Shown here: one piece after another, positions 16,316-25,835 of the stretch | How positions within the stretch are numbered: position 1 is the first letter of the stretch | Layout of the letters: each line of letters begins with the position of its first letter | Source of the DNA: an uncultured Eubacteriales bacterium | Lineage (GTDB): Bacteria; Bacillota; Clostridia; Lachnospirales; Lachnospiraceae | Direction: 5' to 3' | NCBI GenBank assembly: GCA_949286525.1 | Contig: CASECT010000031.1 | Coordinates: forward strand, 1 to 41,761 | Length of the DNA: 41,761 bases | Notes under the pieces: model-generated | What the model saw: the letters and a program-made list of their open reading frames with translations, nothing else | What the model was told of the DNA's origin: nothing | Database searches by the model: none | Translations under genes and position numbers: made by a program

Positions 16316-17116
16316 TTACCCATCTGTTTGGGGAACATTCTTAAACACAATATCTGTGTTGTCCCGGCTCCAATTTTCTAAATGTAGTATACCGGTCATT
16401 CCTTCCAGGTACGGAAGAATTTTCGGCAGCCGCATCAGCTTCTCCTCCAGATCCGTCTGTTTGCCGAGTTGAATCTGAATCCCTTGATACTGCAGGGTGG
16501 CGGAACCGTCCTCGGCAAAGGTAATCCCCTGGGGTGTAATTTCATATTTTTCCAATCCCTTCAAAAGGGCGGTCAGATAAGTAAGGATCTCATCATCCGC
16601 CGGAAGCTTGTCTCCGGCCCGGGCCTCCTCGCAGGAGATGCCTCCCACCGGGAGCAGCCCCTCCAACAGACGATCTGAGGTCTCCTGCACCACACCGTCC
16701 CGGTCAAAATAAGCATACGTTCCGTCCGCCAGCGTCAGATATCCGATCATCGATTTCTCCGTAACCGTAATCCGCAGAGCGTTCAGCCCGGTCATTCTGA
16801 CTTTCACACTGTCCACAAAGGGAATGTCCTTCTTCGGGTGCAGCAGATTTTCCACCACAGCGTATACAGAATTGTAGGAATAAGTGCCATCCAACACATA
16901 ATCCTGGATCTGCCGCTGTGTATAGAGAGTATTTCCCTCCACCTCCACCGTCTGAACACGGCAGCAAAAATAGACAAAGATACAGGCGGCCAGCACCGCG
17001 ATGACAATGCCCAAAAATATATTGATAAAATAAAATCGGAATCGCCCAAACCGTCGCTTTTTCTTTTTCGGCCGATTCTCCTGCGTTTCCTCTTTCTCTT
17101 CTCTGTCTCTTCTCAT
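16316..17116 (-). CDS. ftsQ: Cell division protein FtsQ/DivIB
   Basis: This bitopic division protein bridges the early and late divisome. It has a strongly basic cytoplasmic head (RPKKKKRRFGRFR), one membrane helix (about 30-52), then a POTRA domain (VQTVEVEGNTLYTQRQIQDYV) and the FtsQ/DivIB beta domain. The ATG at 17116 gives 266 residues; a TTG at 17122 is an equally spaced alternative. It begins 15 bp after the SEDS gene and belongs to the same operon. Identity rests on architecture and position, as this family is poorly conserved. Confidence 0.88.
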   Translation of the reverse strand: MRRDREEKEETQENRPKKKKRRFGRFRFYFINIFLGIVIAVLAACIFVYFCCRVQTVEVEGNTLYTQRQIQDYVLDGTYSYNSVYAVVENLLHPKKDIPFVDSVKVRMTGLNALRITVTEKSMIGYLTLADGTYAYFDRDGVVQETSDRLLEGLLPVGGISCEEARAGDKLPADDEILTYLTALLKGLEKYEITPQGITFAEDGSATLQYQGIQIQLGKQTDLEEKLMRLPKILPYLEGMTGILHLENWSRDNTDIVFKNVPQTDG

Positions 17117-17131
17117 AACCAACGCTCTTCC

Positions 17132-18292
17132 TTACATATCGATCTGAAGTCCCTTGGAAACACTTAATGCCACCCCCATCTCCGTCAACAGTATGGCGAT
17201 GGATGTGCCTCCGTAACTGATAAAGGGCAATGTGATTCCGGTATTCGGTATGGTATTGGTCACAACGGCAATATTCAGAATGACCTGAAGAGCGATATGC
17301 GCCATAATGCCGATAACCAGATAGGATCCGAACATATCCTTGGCATGGTTCGCGATGACCATAAACCGCCACAGAAGCAGAAGAAACATCAGAATCACGC
17401 AGATGGCGCCAAACAGCCCCAGTTCCTCACAGATAATGGAAAAGATCATATCATTCTGGGCCTCCGGCACGAACCCCAGCTTCTGTACACTCTCTCCCAA
17501 ACCTTTTCCGAAAAGACCGCCTGAGCCGATGGCATAAAGGCCCTGAAGGGTTTGATACCCCTTGTCGGTACTCTCGGGATCCAGCCATGCCTGTATACGA
17601 TCCTGCCGGTAACTGGCCATATTGATAAAGACAATAACCGCCACCACCATCACGCCGGCTATGGCAAAAAAAGGTTTATAGTTGGGATTTGCCACAAAAA
17701 CCATGATCACGGCGATACCCATAATGATGACCGCTGTGCTCAGGTTGGTGTACGCAACCACTGCGAAGAGCGGAAGAATCGCCGCGATGACACGGATACA
17801 GTACTTGAAATCCCGCATCTGCTTTGGCGCTCTGGAAACCATTGCCGCCAGAAAAATAATAACCGCCACCTTGGCAATCTCCGAGGGCTGAATGGACAGT
17901 CCGCCGATACGGAACCAGCGGTTGGAATCATCTTTTCCGGATCCCAGAAAGATAACCAGCACACAGAGAGCCAGAGAACCGATGTAGGCAAGTCCTGACA
18001 GTTTCTGAAAAATACGGTAGTCCATTTTCACACAGACAAACATACCGGCAAAGCCGAGTGCAGCCGCCATCATCTGCCGCTTCAGATAATAGGCGGAATC
18101 TCCCATCCGCAGGGTGGCATTGTAGGCGCTGGTACTGTAAAGCATAACCATGCCGAATCCCAGAAGGAAAATAACCATAAAAAGCAGTGTATAATCTATG
18201 TATCTTACCTTCTTTACTCCCCGGGCGGCCCGATGAACCGTCTTCTCCTTTCTCGCCCTGATCCTGCCTCCGCTTCTTACCTTTTCTGCCAT
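17132..18292 (-). CDS. ftsW: SEDS peptidoglycan glycosyltransferase FtsW/SpoVE
   Basis: This 386-residue polytopic protein (about ten helices) is a SEDS-family polymerase that builds glycan strands from lipid II with a partner class B PBP. Motifs include YSTSAYNA, KDDSNRWFRIGGLSIQPSE, GLYAIGSGGLFGKGLG and PFISYGGTS. A basic cytoplasmic leader of about 28 residues precedes the first helix. In B. subtilis the paralogue at this place is SpoVE (spore cortex) and FtsW is elsewhere, so this gene may serve vegetative septation, cortex synthesis or both. It starts 3 bp after murD, so translation is probably coupled. Confidence 0.92.
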   Translation of the reverse strand: MAEKVRSGGRIRARKEKTVHRAARGVKKVRYIDYTLLFMVIFLLGFGMVMLYSTSAYNATLRMGDSAYYLKRQMMAAALGFAGMFVCVKMDYRIFQKLSGLAYIGSLALCVLVIFLGSGKDDSNRWFRIGGLSIQPSEIAKVAVIIFLAAMVSRAPKQMRDFKYCIRVIAAILPLFAVVAYTNLSTAVIIMGIAVIMVFVANPNYKPFFAIAGVMVVAVIVFINMASYRQDRIQAWLDPESTDKGYQTLQGLYAIGSGGLFGKGLGESVQKLGFVPEAQNDMIFSIICEELGLFGAICVILMFLLLLWRFMVIANHAKDMFGSYLVIGIMAHIALQVILNIAVVTNTIPNTGITLPFISYGGTSIAILLTEMGVALSVSKGLQIDM

Positions 18293-18295
18293 GCT

Positions 18296-19657
18296 CTACT
18301 CCTTTAAACGTCCTACATACTCCTTGAACATACGTCCGCGTTGCTCGTAGTTGTCGAACATGCCCCAGCTGGCGCAGGCCGGGGACAACAGTACCGCGTC
18401 TCCTGGCTCCGCCGCCTCCCAGCACAGATTTACCGCCTCCTCAAGAGAATCGGCAAATACAATATCCGTAAATCCGTGAGCCCTGGCGCAGGCCGCGATC
18501 TTCTCCCTGGTCTGCCCCAGAAGCACCAGCTTTTTTACCTTTCCGTCAAAACTCTCAATCCACTCATCGTAGACGGATTGTTTGTCGTATCCACCGCCGA
18601 TCAGAACGGTCCTGCGGTTCATGGCCTGGATGCCCTTGATGGCCGCGTCGGGGTTGGTTCCCTTGGAGTCGTTGTAAAAGCGGACGCCCCGCTTTTCACA
18701 TACATACTCTATTCTATGCTCCACCGCCTGAAAGGTGCGAAGTCCACGGACGATGGCATCCTTCGGTACACCCATGGCGTCCCCGATGGCAATAGCCGCC
18801 ATGGCATTCTCATAATTGTGTTTTCCGAGGATCTGGAGCTCGTCCACATGGATGTAAACATCCTCTTTTCCATCCCTCCTCCACACAATCTCTTCTCCCG
18901 ACAAGTATAAACCTTCTTCCAGCTTCCTGGCACTGGAAAAATATACCACTTTGAACGGAAGGGTTTCGCCGAATTCCCGGAGGACCTCATCCTCGTAATT
19001 CAGCACACAGACGTCTCCCTGTCTCTGGTTTTTCGTGATGCTCTCCTTGGCGGCAATATAGTTTTCCATGGTATGATGCCTGTCCAGATGATCCGGTGTG
19101 ATGTTCAAAATCGCCGACACATGGGGAGCGAAGGTATCGATGGTCTCCAGCTGGAAGGAACTGATCTCCGCGGCAATCACCGTGTCTTCCTTTGTCTCGT
19201 CCGCCACCTGGGTGTAAGGAATACCGATATTTCCCACCACCTTCACATCGGAGTAATGCTCCGAGAGAATCTTTCCCACCAGGGATGTGGTTGTGGTCTT
19301 GCCGTTGGTCCCGGTAATGGCCGCCACCGTTCCTCTTCCCATCTGCCAGGCCAGTTCCACCTCGCCCCAGATGATCTTTCCCGCGTCCCGCAGGCGGTTT
19401 ACCACCGGCAGGTCACAGGGAACGCCCGGGCTTAAAATCACAATATCCACCTGATCCGCGATCTCGTCGGGAAGTTCTCCCGCCACCACGGAAATGCCCG
19501 CAAGCGCCGTGTGCTTCTCCTTAAAATCCTCCATATCCAGATCAGCCCGGCTGTCGCAGAGCACCACGCCAGCCTTATGCCGCAGCAGCAGCTCAGCCGC
19601 GGCCACACCGCTCTTTCCCGTACCGAACACCAGAAATCTTTTCTCTTCCGCCTTCAT
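18296..19657 (-). CDS. murD: UDP-N-acetylmuramoyl-L-alanine--D-glutamate ligase
   Basis: This 453-residue cytoplasmic Mur ligase adds D-Glu to UDP-MurNAc-L-Ala. It has an N-terminal Rossmann domain (FGTGKSGVAAAELL), the ATP-binding P-loop ITGTNGKTTTTSL (about 113-125), the central-domain DHLDRHHTMENYIAAK, and a C-terminal domain with FYNDSKGTNPDAAIKG, YDKQ and LLSPACASWGMFDNYEQRG. The start follows AGGAGGG. The companion ligase and transferase genes murC, murE, murF and murG are missing from this cluster, so the remaining steps must be encoded elsewhere. Confidence 0.96.
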   Translation of the reverse strand: MKAEEKRFLVFGTGKSGVAAAELLLRHKAGVVLCDSRADLDMEDFKEKHTALAGISVVAGELPDEIADQVDIVILSPGVPCDLPVVNRLRDAGKIIWGEVELAWQMGRGTVAAITGTNGKTTTTSLVGKILSEHYSDVKVVGNIGIPYTQVADETKEDTVIAAEISSFQLETIDTFAPHVSAILNITPDHLDRHHTMENYIAAKESITKNQRQGDVCVLNYEDEVLREFGETLPFKVVYFSSARKLEEGLYLSGEEIVWRRDGKEDVYIHVDELQILGKHNYENAMAAIAIGDAMGVPKDAIVRGLRTFQAVEHRIEYVCEKRGVRFYNDSKGTNPDAAIKGIQAMNRRTVLIGGGYDKQSVYDEWIESFDGKVKKLVLLGQTREKIAACARAHGFTDIVFADSLEEAVNLCWEAAEPGDAVLLSPACASWGMFDNYEQRGRMFKEYVGRLKE

Positions 19658-19696
19658 ATGTCCCTCCTGCTCTTTTCCTTCTATCCTTGCCGCAGG

Positions 19697-20650
19697 CTAA
19701 ATGGCCGCGAGTCCCACCATGCACAGCAACGCCGTGATAATGGAGAACACAGCTACTATCCGGGGCTCTGACCATTCACACTTTTCCAAATGATGGTGAA
19801 TCGGCGCCATTTTGAAAATCCGCTTTCCGTGGGTCAGTTTGAAATACCCCACCTGAAGAATCACGGAAAGCACCTCCACCAGATAGATCAGTCCCACGAT
19901 CACAATAAACAGCGGCATCTGCAGCATATAGGCCGTGGCGGCCACAAACCCTCCCAGCGCCAGAGATCCCGTGTCTCCCATGAACACGCTGGCCGGGTAC
20001 ACGTTGAAGAGCAGAAACCCCATCAACGCCCCTACCACCGCGCAGGTAATGGGCTCAATACCGCTGTTCATGCCCACCGCCACCACGGTAAAGAACACTG
20101 CCACCAGCACGGTAACTGAGGAGGCCAGGCCATCCAGGCCGTCCGTGAAGTTCACGCCGTTTACCGTACCAATAACCACGATGTATAGAAACGGAACAGC
20201 CAGCCAGCCGAGATCCAGATATTTTCCGCCGGAAAAGGGGATCAGCATAGCCAGAGATACATCGGTATAGCGTAGCAGATAGCAGGCAAAAATGCTTGTA
20301 ACTACAATCTGCAGCAGCATTTTCTGCCAGGCCAGCAGGCCGTCCGGCCGCCGCAGCACCACCTTCAGGTAATCGTCCAGAAATCCGATAATCCCGAATC
20401 CGACCGTCAGAAACAGAATCGGAATAATCTTCGGGTAATCCCGCAGAAAGATCACGCTGGTCACGCTGACCGCAATCAGTATCATGATACCGCCCATGGT
20501 GGGAGTTCCGGTCTTTACCTGATGGGATTCCAATTCTTCCCGCTCCGTCTGCCCCACTTTCAGTTTCTTGAGAAAAGGAATCAGGATCGGCCCCAACACT
20601 GCGGTTATGGCAAAGGACAAAAGAATCGGAATAAAAATCTTCGCAAACAT
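19697..20650 (-). CDS. mraY: Phospho-N-acetylmuramoyl-pentapeptide-transferase
   Basis: This 317-residue integral membrane enzyme moves phospho-MurNAc-pentapeptide to undecaprenyl phosphate, making lipid I. It has ten predicted helices with the family landmarks GTPTMGG (about 48-54), FLDDYLK, VNGVNFTDGLDGLAS (Asp-rich catalytic loop), PASVFMGDTGSLALGG and the histidine motif APIHHHLEKCEW near the C-terminus. The start follows GAGGTAG. It lies between the SpoVD-like PBP and murD. Confidence 0.97.
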   Translation of the reverse strand: MFAKIFIPILLSFAITAVLGPILIPFLKKLKVGQTEREELESHQVKTGTPTMGGIMILIAVSVTSVIFLRDYPKIIPILFLTVGFGIIGFLDDYLKVVLRRPDGLLAWQKMLLQIVVTSIFACYLLRYTDVSLAMLIPFSGGKYLDLGWLAVPFLYIVVIGTVNGVNFTDGLDGLASSVTVLVAVFFTVVAVGMNSGIEPITCAVVGALMGFLLFNVYPASVFMGDTGSLALGGFVAATAYMLQMPLFIVIVGLIYLVEVLSVILQVGYFKLTHGKRIFKMAPIHHHLEKCEWSEPRIVAVFSIITALLCMVGLAAI

Positions 20651-20718
20651 TTTTCTACCTCGTTCCTTATATGTTATGTTTTACTGATGTTACGCATCCC
20701 CATCAGTATAGTTGATTT

Positions 20719-22458
20719 CTATGGATTCTGCAAGGAAGGTTCCGCCAGATCCTCACTCTTCCCGATCCCCAGATAAGGGAGAATGTTTTCAAAGAGCTCC
20801 CGCACTACCGGAGCCGCAATCGTCCCCCCATAATAAATCCCCTGAGGATCATGGATGATAACCAGCGCCAGCACCTGTGGATCCTGGGCCGGGGCAAAGC
20901 CGATAAAGGAGGCGATATATCTTCCGTTGCTTCTGGGAAGCGTCTGGGATGTGGCTGTTTTCCCCCCTATGGCGTAGCCCTCCACATCCCCGTTTCTCCC
21001 GGTCCCGGAGGAAACCACCTGGTTCAGGAGATACCGCAGTGTCCCCGATGTTTCCTCCGAGACAATCCGCTCTCCCTCATAGGTAAACTCTTTGATCAAA
21101 TTTCCCTGCGTGTCCCGAACTTCCCGGGCCACATGGGGCGTTATGCGTATACCTCCGTTGATCAGAGAACTGACGGTAGCGGCCAGCTGCACCGCGGAGA
21201 TCTGGAAAGACTGACCGAAGGAAATGGTAGCCAGTTCCACAGGTCCCACATTTTCCTCCGCGTGCATAATCGTATTCGCCTCTCCCGGAAGGTCGATCCC
21301 CGTTTTTTTTGCGAGGCCAAACTGACGGAAATAAGAAAAATACTTTTCCACTCCAATGCGCAGCCCCAACTGAATAAAAACCGGATTGCAGGAATTCTTG
21401 ATGGCATCCACAAAGGTCTCGGGGCCGTGGCCGGTGGTCTTATGGCAGCGGATTCTGGTGTCCTCCACCATAATCGCCCCGCTGCAGGAAAACTGTTCAT
21501 CCAGCGTGACAAGATGTTCCTCCAGCGCCGCCGCAGTGGTAATAATCTTGAAAGTTGACCCCGGCTCATAGGTATCGCTGACACAGGCATTCCGCCACAT
21601 CTCGTTGAGAAGATCCATATCCGAAGTCTCTGTTCCATCTGTCAGAACAAACGGATCATTCAGGTTAAATTCCGGCACGTTGACCATGGCTATGATCTCT
21701 CCGTTTTTCGGATTCATAACCAGAAGTTCCACCGCGGAGGCCTGGCATTCTTCCATGGCTTTTTCGGCCAGCTGCTGCGCGTAAGACTGAATGTTATAGT
21801 CCAGCGTCAGATAGAGGTCGCTGCCGTTAACCGGCTCAAGACGGCTTTCTCCGGCGTCTTTCAGTTCCACCCCCCGAGAATCCGTCAGTGTGAGAATCTT
21901 GCCGTCGGTTCCCTTCAGATAAGATTCATACCGGCTTTCCAATCCCACAATTCCCTGATTATCTCCGCCGGTAAACCCCAGAACCTTGGAAGCCAGCTCA
22001 TCATAGGGATAATACCTCCGATAATCCTCATCTACCTTGACTCCGTCCAAATCGTAGGCCCGAATGGCATCTCCGGTCTCTTTTGGCACATTGGTTTTAA
22101 CCCGTTCGATGGAACTGACCTTCTCCACCCGTTTTCTGGCTTCCTCTTCTGTCAATCCCAGTTCCTTAACCAGCATATCCGCGACCGCATCCGCATCCGT
22201 AATCTGGCTGTGTATAACCGATACCGTACAGACCGTCTCGTTCGTGGCAAGAATCTTGCCGTCAGCGTCGATCAGACGGCCTCTGGCGGCCTTGATATCC
22301 CGTTCCCGTTCCTCGATGTCCTCTGCCTTCTGACTGTAATATTCCGACTGAAATACCATCAGATAAACCAGACGCCCCATGAGTACAAGAAACACAAGAA
22401 AGAACAACGCCCCAATCAGCGTGATCTTCTTCTTCATGAAATTTTTACTTCGTTCCAC
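20719..22458 (-). CDS. Class B penicillin-binding protein, SpoVD-like
   Basis: This bitopic transpeptidase has one N-terminal helix, a pedestal domain (RGRLIDADGKILA) and a transpeptidase domain with the catalytic serine in EPGSTFK (Ser301) and the second motif NSCNP. The third motif reads GGKTATSQ, with Ala where most PBPs have Gly. There is no PASTA domain, unlike B. subtilis SpoVD. A GTG at 22458 (579 residues) is preferred, as GAGGG lies just upstream; a TTG at 22470 and ATG at 22437 are alternatives. Next to another class B PBP and the SEDS gene, it is probably the sporulation or septal partner; which of the two is FtsI cannot be decided here. Confidence 0.88.
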   Translation of the reverse strand: MERSKNFMKKKITLIGALFFLVFLVLMGRLVYLMVFQSEYYSQKAEDIEERERDIKAARGRLIDADGKILATNETVCTVSVIHSQITDADAVADMLVKELGLTEEEARKRVEKVSSIERVKTNVPKETGDAIRAYDLDGVKVDEDYRRYYPYDELASKVLGFTGGDNQGIVGLESRYESYLKGTDGKILTLTDSRGVELKDAGESRLEPVNGSDLYLTLDYNIQSYAQQLAEKAMEECQASAVELLVMNPKNGEIIAMVNVPEFNLNDPFVLTDGTETSDMDLLNEMWRNACVSDTYEPGSTFKIITTAAALEEHLVTLDEQFSCSGAIMVEDTRIRCHKTTGHGPETFVDAIKNSCNPVFIQLGLRIGVEKYFSYFRQFGLAKKTGIDLPGEANTIMHAEENVGPVELATISFGQSFQISAVQLAATVSSLINGGIRITPHVAREVRDTQGNLIKEFTYEGERIVSEETSGTLRYLLNQVVSSGTGRNGDVEGYAIGGKTATSQTLPRSNGRYIASFIGFAPAQDPQVLALVIIHDPQGIYYGGTIAAPVVRELFENILPYLGIGKSEDLAEPSLQNP

Positions 22459-22488
22459 GCAAACCCTCAAATTGGCATTTGTACTATT

Positions 22489-24381
22489 TTATTGAGGATT
22501 CGTCTCCGTTATACGGGTTATATTCATGTAAGGCAGAATTTGCTGCAGAATATTGTGGGCAATCCCCATGGCGTAGGAACTGTGAGCCTGGTCCTCCACA
22601 TTCGGCTCGTCCACAATCACATAGACCAGCACTTCCGGATGCTCCTGAGGCGCATAACCGATGAAGGACACCAGGTACTTGCCCTCAGCGCGCAGACCGG
22701 TCTCTGTGTCAAACTTCTGAGCCGTTCCTGTTTTTCCTCCCACATCGTATCCGTCCACACCTGCCATAGATGCGCTTCCCTCAGTCACAACCGCCCGCAG
22801 ATACTGCTTCATCTGATCGCTGACTTCCCGGGAAATTGTCTGCTTGCGCAGCACCGGCTCGATCTCCTGAACCGTGTTACCGGCGTCATCGGTAATCCTC
22901 TCCACCAAGTGAGGCTGATACAGTTTTCCACCGTTTATCAAAGAACAAAAGGCACTGGCCATCTGTACCATCGTCACATTGAAGTTCTGACCGAAGGAAT
23001 TGGTTGCCAGATTGATTGTGGATCCCAAAGCTTCCTCGTCATAAATCAGACTCGCTGTGGAAGTCTCCCCGGGAAGATCAATCCAGGTTCTCTGCCCGAA
23101 CCCAAACAGAGACTGGAACTGGGAAAAAGTCGCAGGTCCGATCCGGTAAGACATCTGCATCAAAGCGTCATTGCAGGAATTGACCAGCGCATCCTGTATC
23201 GTCTCCAACCCGTGTCCGTTCCGGTTTACGCATCGCACGTTGTGTCCGGCGATCTGCTCGCCTCCGTCACAGACAAACGTCTCGTCTCCTGTCAGGGCCC
23301 CGGACTCCAGCCCGCCCGCCACTGTAAAAGGCTTTGCCGTAGATCCGGGCTCATAAGTGTTTGTCACAGCATAATTTCTCCACAGCTGGTTCAGCACGTT
23401 CAGCTGATCCTGCTCCGACATCGTCGCCAGTTCTTCCTGCGTATAGTAGGCGGACAGATCCCAGGGATTGTTCAGATCAAATCCCGGATACTGCGCCATG
23501 GCAAGAATACCGCCCGTGTCCGGATCCATGACCAGCACCGCCGTATTCTTGCTTCCCAGACCATTTTCGTTGGTGTACTGCTGATTAAAATTAAGAATTT
23601 CCTGTTCCACAATACTTTGGATATTCGCATCCAGCGTCGTTACCAGAGTATTGCCATTCTGGGCCTCAATGACCGTCCGCTCCAGATCGCTGTCGTTATT
23701 CAGATAGCCGTAAGATCTGCCATTGACTCCGTTCAAGACGCTGTCGTACTCATTCTCCAACCCGATAACGCCAACATTTCCGGAAGTGGTAAAGCCCAGA
23801 GTTGCAGCCGCCATGGAACCATAGGGATAAACTCTCTGGTATTCCTTTTCAAACCATACTCCGGTAATATTGTTGTCCGGATCGTCATCCTCCCTCCGTT
23901 CTTCCTGTAAATCCGTAAAGCTTTGCATCTCCTCATAGGAAACTTTTTTCGCCATAACGGAATACTGACTGTCCGGATTGTTCTCAAGCTCGTTTTCAAC
24001 GGCTTCCCGGCCAATCTCCGGAAAACATTCGGCCACCGCCTCCACCGTGGAGGAGATGACCGTCGCATCGTTGGCATTGAGCACTTTACAATCTAAAATT
24101 ACATTGTATACATCCACACTGGTGGCCAGCACCGTCCCCTTGCTGTCCACAATGTTCCCTCTCTGAAAAGGAATCGTCGTGCTGTCGTACTCCTGCTGGG
24201 AGAGCACAATTTTCTCATAACGCTCCCCGCTGGTATACTCTATGAACATCAGACGTCCGATCAGCCCCAGGAAAAGGGCACAGATCATGAGAAAGCTGAT
24301 CAAGAGCTTTCTCTGCATCCTCTTTAAAATACGGACTCTCTTTTTTTTCACTCGTTTCTCCGGTGCTCTCAACTTATCCAC
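22489..24381 (-). CDS. Class B penicillin-binding protein (FtsI/PBP2-like)
   Basis: This transpeptidase of 630 residues cross-links septal peptidoglycan. A basic cytoplasmic leader (residues 8-25) precedes a single membrane helix (about 26-46). The dimerisation/pedestal domain carries PFQRGNIVDSKGTVLA. The catalytic domain has EPGSTAK (Ser347, Lys350), NSCND and GGKTGTAQ, all intact. The GTG at 24381 lies against the AAGG of its possible ribosome site; a TTG at 24372 with 8-nt spacing is a serious alternative. It starts just after ftsL and is the first of two tandem class B PBPs, the usual place for ftsI. Confidence 0.9.
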   Translation of the reverse strand: MDKLRAPEKRVKKKRVRILKRMQRKLLISFLMICALFLGLIGRLMFIEYTSGERYEKIVLSQQEYDSTTIPFQRGNIVDSKGTVLATSVDVYNVILDCKVLNANDATVISSTVEAVAECFPEIGREAVENELENNPDSQYSVMAKKVSYEEMQSFTDLQEERREDDDPDNNITGVWFEKEYQRVYPYGSMAAATLGFTTSGNVGVIGLENEYDSVLNGVNGRSYGYLNNDSDLERTVIEAQNGNTLVTTLDANIQSIVEQEILNFNQQYTNENGLGSKNTAVLVMDPDTGGILAMAQYPGFDLNNPWDLSAYYTQEELATMSEQDQLNVLNQLWRNYAVTNTYEPGSTAKPFTVAGGLESGALTGDETFVCDGGEQIAGHNVRCVNRNGHGLETIQDALVNSCNDALMQMSYRIGPATFSQFQSLFGFGQRTWIDLPGETSTASLIYDEEALGSTINLATNSFGQNFNVTMVQMASAFCSLINGGKLYQPHLVERITDDAGNTVQEIEPVLRKQTISREVSDQMKQYLRAVVTEGSASMAGVDGYDVGGKTGTAQKFDTETGLRAEGKYLVSFIGYAPQEHPEVLVYVIVDEPNVEDQAHSSYAMGIAHNILQQILPYMNITRITETNPQ

Positions 24382-24387
24382 CTTCCG

Positions 24388-24858
24388 TCACGGGATCTCA
24401 TGATACTGGCTCATATAATCTGTGCGTTCCATTTCATAGTACACAATCTGATCACTGCTGGCATATCCCATGCCCAGCTCGTTGACAGCCGTGGCCTTGA
24501 TCGCATTCAGATTTGTCGCCGTGTCAATCCTGCTCTGAGTAGCACTGTTCTCCGCCTTCAGGCTGGAAATTTCATCCTCCAGCTCCGCGACATGTTCCAT
24601 TCTGGTAGTATTGTCTGTCTGAAGCTGCACATATCCTACAAACAGGGCGCATACCGCTACTACAGCCAGTGTCAGATACAGAGTGTGCAGGCGGTGTCTG
24701 CGCATCGCAGCCGCCCGCTTACGTTCGCGGATCCTTCTCTGGCGAAGGGCCTCCTGCTGCTTCTCCCGTTCTCTCGTCTGCCGATCCGGCAACGGCTGTG
24801 CCGTCGTATATCTCACGGTATTTCCATCCTGTATGTAATAAGTCTTTACTTCTCTCAT
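24388..24858 (-). CDS. ftsL: FtsL-like cell division protein
   Basis: This small bitopic protein of 156 residues has a long basic, charged cytoplasmic head, one membrane helix (about 57-77) and an extracytoplasmic heptad-rich coiled coil (HVAELEDEISSLKAENSATQ). FtsL pairs with DivIC/FtsB and FtsQ to activate the septal synthase. Sequence identity within the family is low, so the call rests on layout and on its position between rsmH and the PBP gene. The ATG at 24858 has GGAG 8 nt upstream; a TTG at 24864 overlaps the rsmH stop. Confidence 0.85.
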   Translation of the reverse strand: MREVKTYYIQDGNTVRYTTAQPLPDRQTREREKQQEALRQRRIRERKRAAAMRRHRLHTLYLTLAVVAVCALFVGYVQLQTDNTTRMEHVAELEDEISSLKAENSATQSRIDTATNLNAIKATAVNELGMGYASSDQIVYYEMERTDYMSQYHEIP

Positions 24859-24860
24859 TT

Positions 24861-25808
24861 TCAACTCTCCTGTCTGATCCTCTCAAATACACGCAGCTTC
24901 GCGCTCCTCGACCTGCTGTTTTCTCTCAGTTCCTCTTCCGTCGGAAGGATAGGTTTTCTCGTTACCACTCTTCCCTTCGTTTTTTTCCCGCACACACAGA
25001 CCGGAAAATCCTTCGGGCAGGTGCAGGGATGTTCATTTTTTCGAAAAATGTTTTTTACGATACGGTCTTCCAGCGAATGGAAAGTAATCACGCAGATCCT
25101 TCCGCCGTTGTCGAGAAAATCGATCATATCGTCCAGGTTCTTTTCCAGGACTTCCAGTTCCCGGTTCAGCTCTATGCGGATTGCCTGGTAAGTTCGCTTG
25201 GCAGGATGTCCTCCCGTCGCCTGTGATTTCTTTGGAATTGACCTTCGGATAATCTCATTTAACTGCCCCGCCGTCTCGATCAAATGTTTTTCCCGCTCCT
25301 CCACAATATTTTTCGCGATATTGTTTGCGAACCGCTCCTCGCCGTAAGTGCGGATTACGCGGTACAACTCCTCCCGGGAATAGCCATTGACAATGTCCTT
25401 TGCCGTTTTGCTTCCGGTTCTGTCCATCCGCATGTCAAGGGGGGCGTCCTCATCCATGTAGGAAAACCCCCGCTCTCTGGCGTCCAGCTGAAACGAGGAA
25501 ACGCCCAGATCCAGGAGAATACCGTCCGCGCTCTCGTATCCGAGTTCCCGCATCCGGGGAATCATATGCTCGTAGTTGTCATGCACCAGCGTCACACGGT
25601 CTTCCCAGGGCTTCAGTCTCTTCCCGGCCGCCTGCAGCGCATCCAAATCCTGATCGATCCCGATGAGATGTCCCGTCGTCAGCCTGCCGGCGATGACCGA
25701 GGAGTGACCGGCTCCGCCCAGTGTACCGTCCACATAAATTCCCTCCGGCCTGATTTTCAGTTGTTCGATGGTCTCCTGCAACAGTACCGAATAGTGGCTA
25801 AACTCCAT
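24861..25808 (-). CDS. rsmH: 16S rRNA (cytosine(1402)-N4)-methyltransferase RsmH
   Basis: This 315-residue SAM-dependent enzyme methylates C1402 in the ribosomal decoding centre. It has the N-terminal [11 protein letters not shown] and SAM motif [11 protein letters not shown] (about 32-42), then [15 protein letters not shown], the helical insertion domain, and the C-terminal [17 protein letters not shown]. The ATG at 25808, with GAGAGG upstream, is preferred to a TTG at 25823. It is the second gene of the mraZ operon, as in most bacteria, 27 bp after mraZ. Confidence 0.96.
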   Translation of the reverse strand: MEFSHYSVLLQETIEQLKIRPEGIYVDGTLGGAGHSSVIAGRLTTGHLIGIDQDLDALQAAGKRLKPWEDRVTLVHDNYEHMIPRMRELGYESADGILLDLGVSSFQLDARERGFSYMDEDAPLDMRMDRTGSKTAKDIVNGYSREELYRVIRTYGEERFANNIAKNIVEEREKHLIETAGQLNEIIRRSIPKKSQATGGHPAKRTYQAIRIELNRELEVLEKNLDDMIDFLDNGGRICVITFHSLEDRIVKNIFRKNEHPCTCPKDFPVCVCGKKTKGRVVTRKPILPTEEELRENSRSRSAKLRVFERIRQES

Positions 25809-25835
25809 AGATTCCTCTCTCAAAGGCCCCGGCCG

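Noticed and set aside
22210-23910. Plus-strand open frame of 566 codons
   Set aside because: It is antisense to both PBP genes; composition is typical of a shadow frame.
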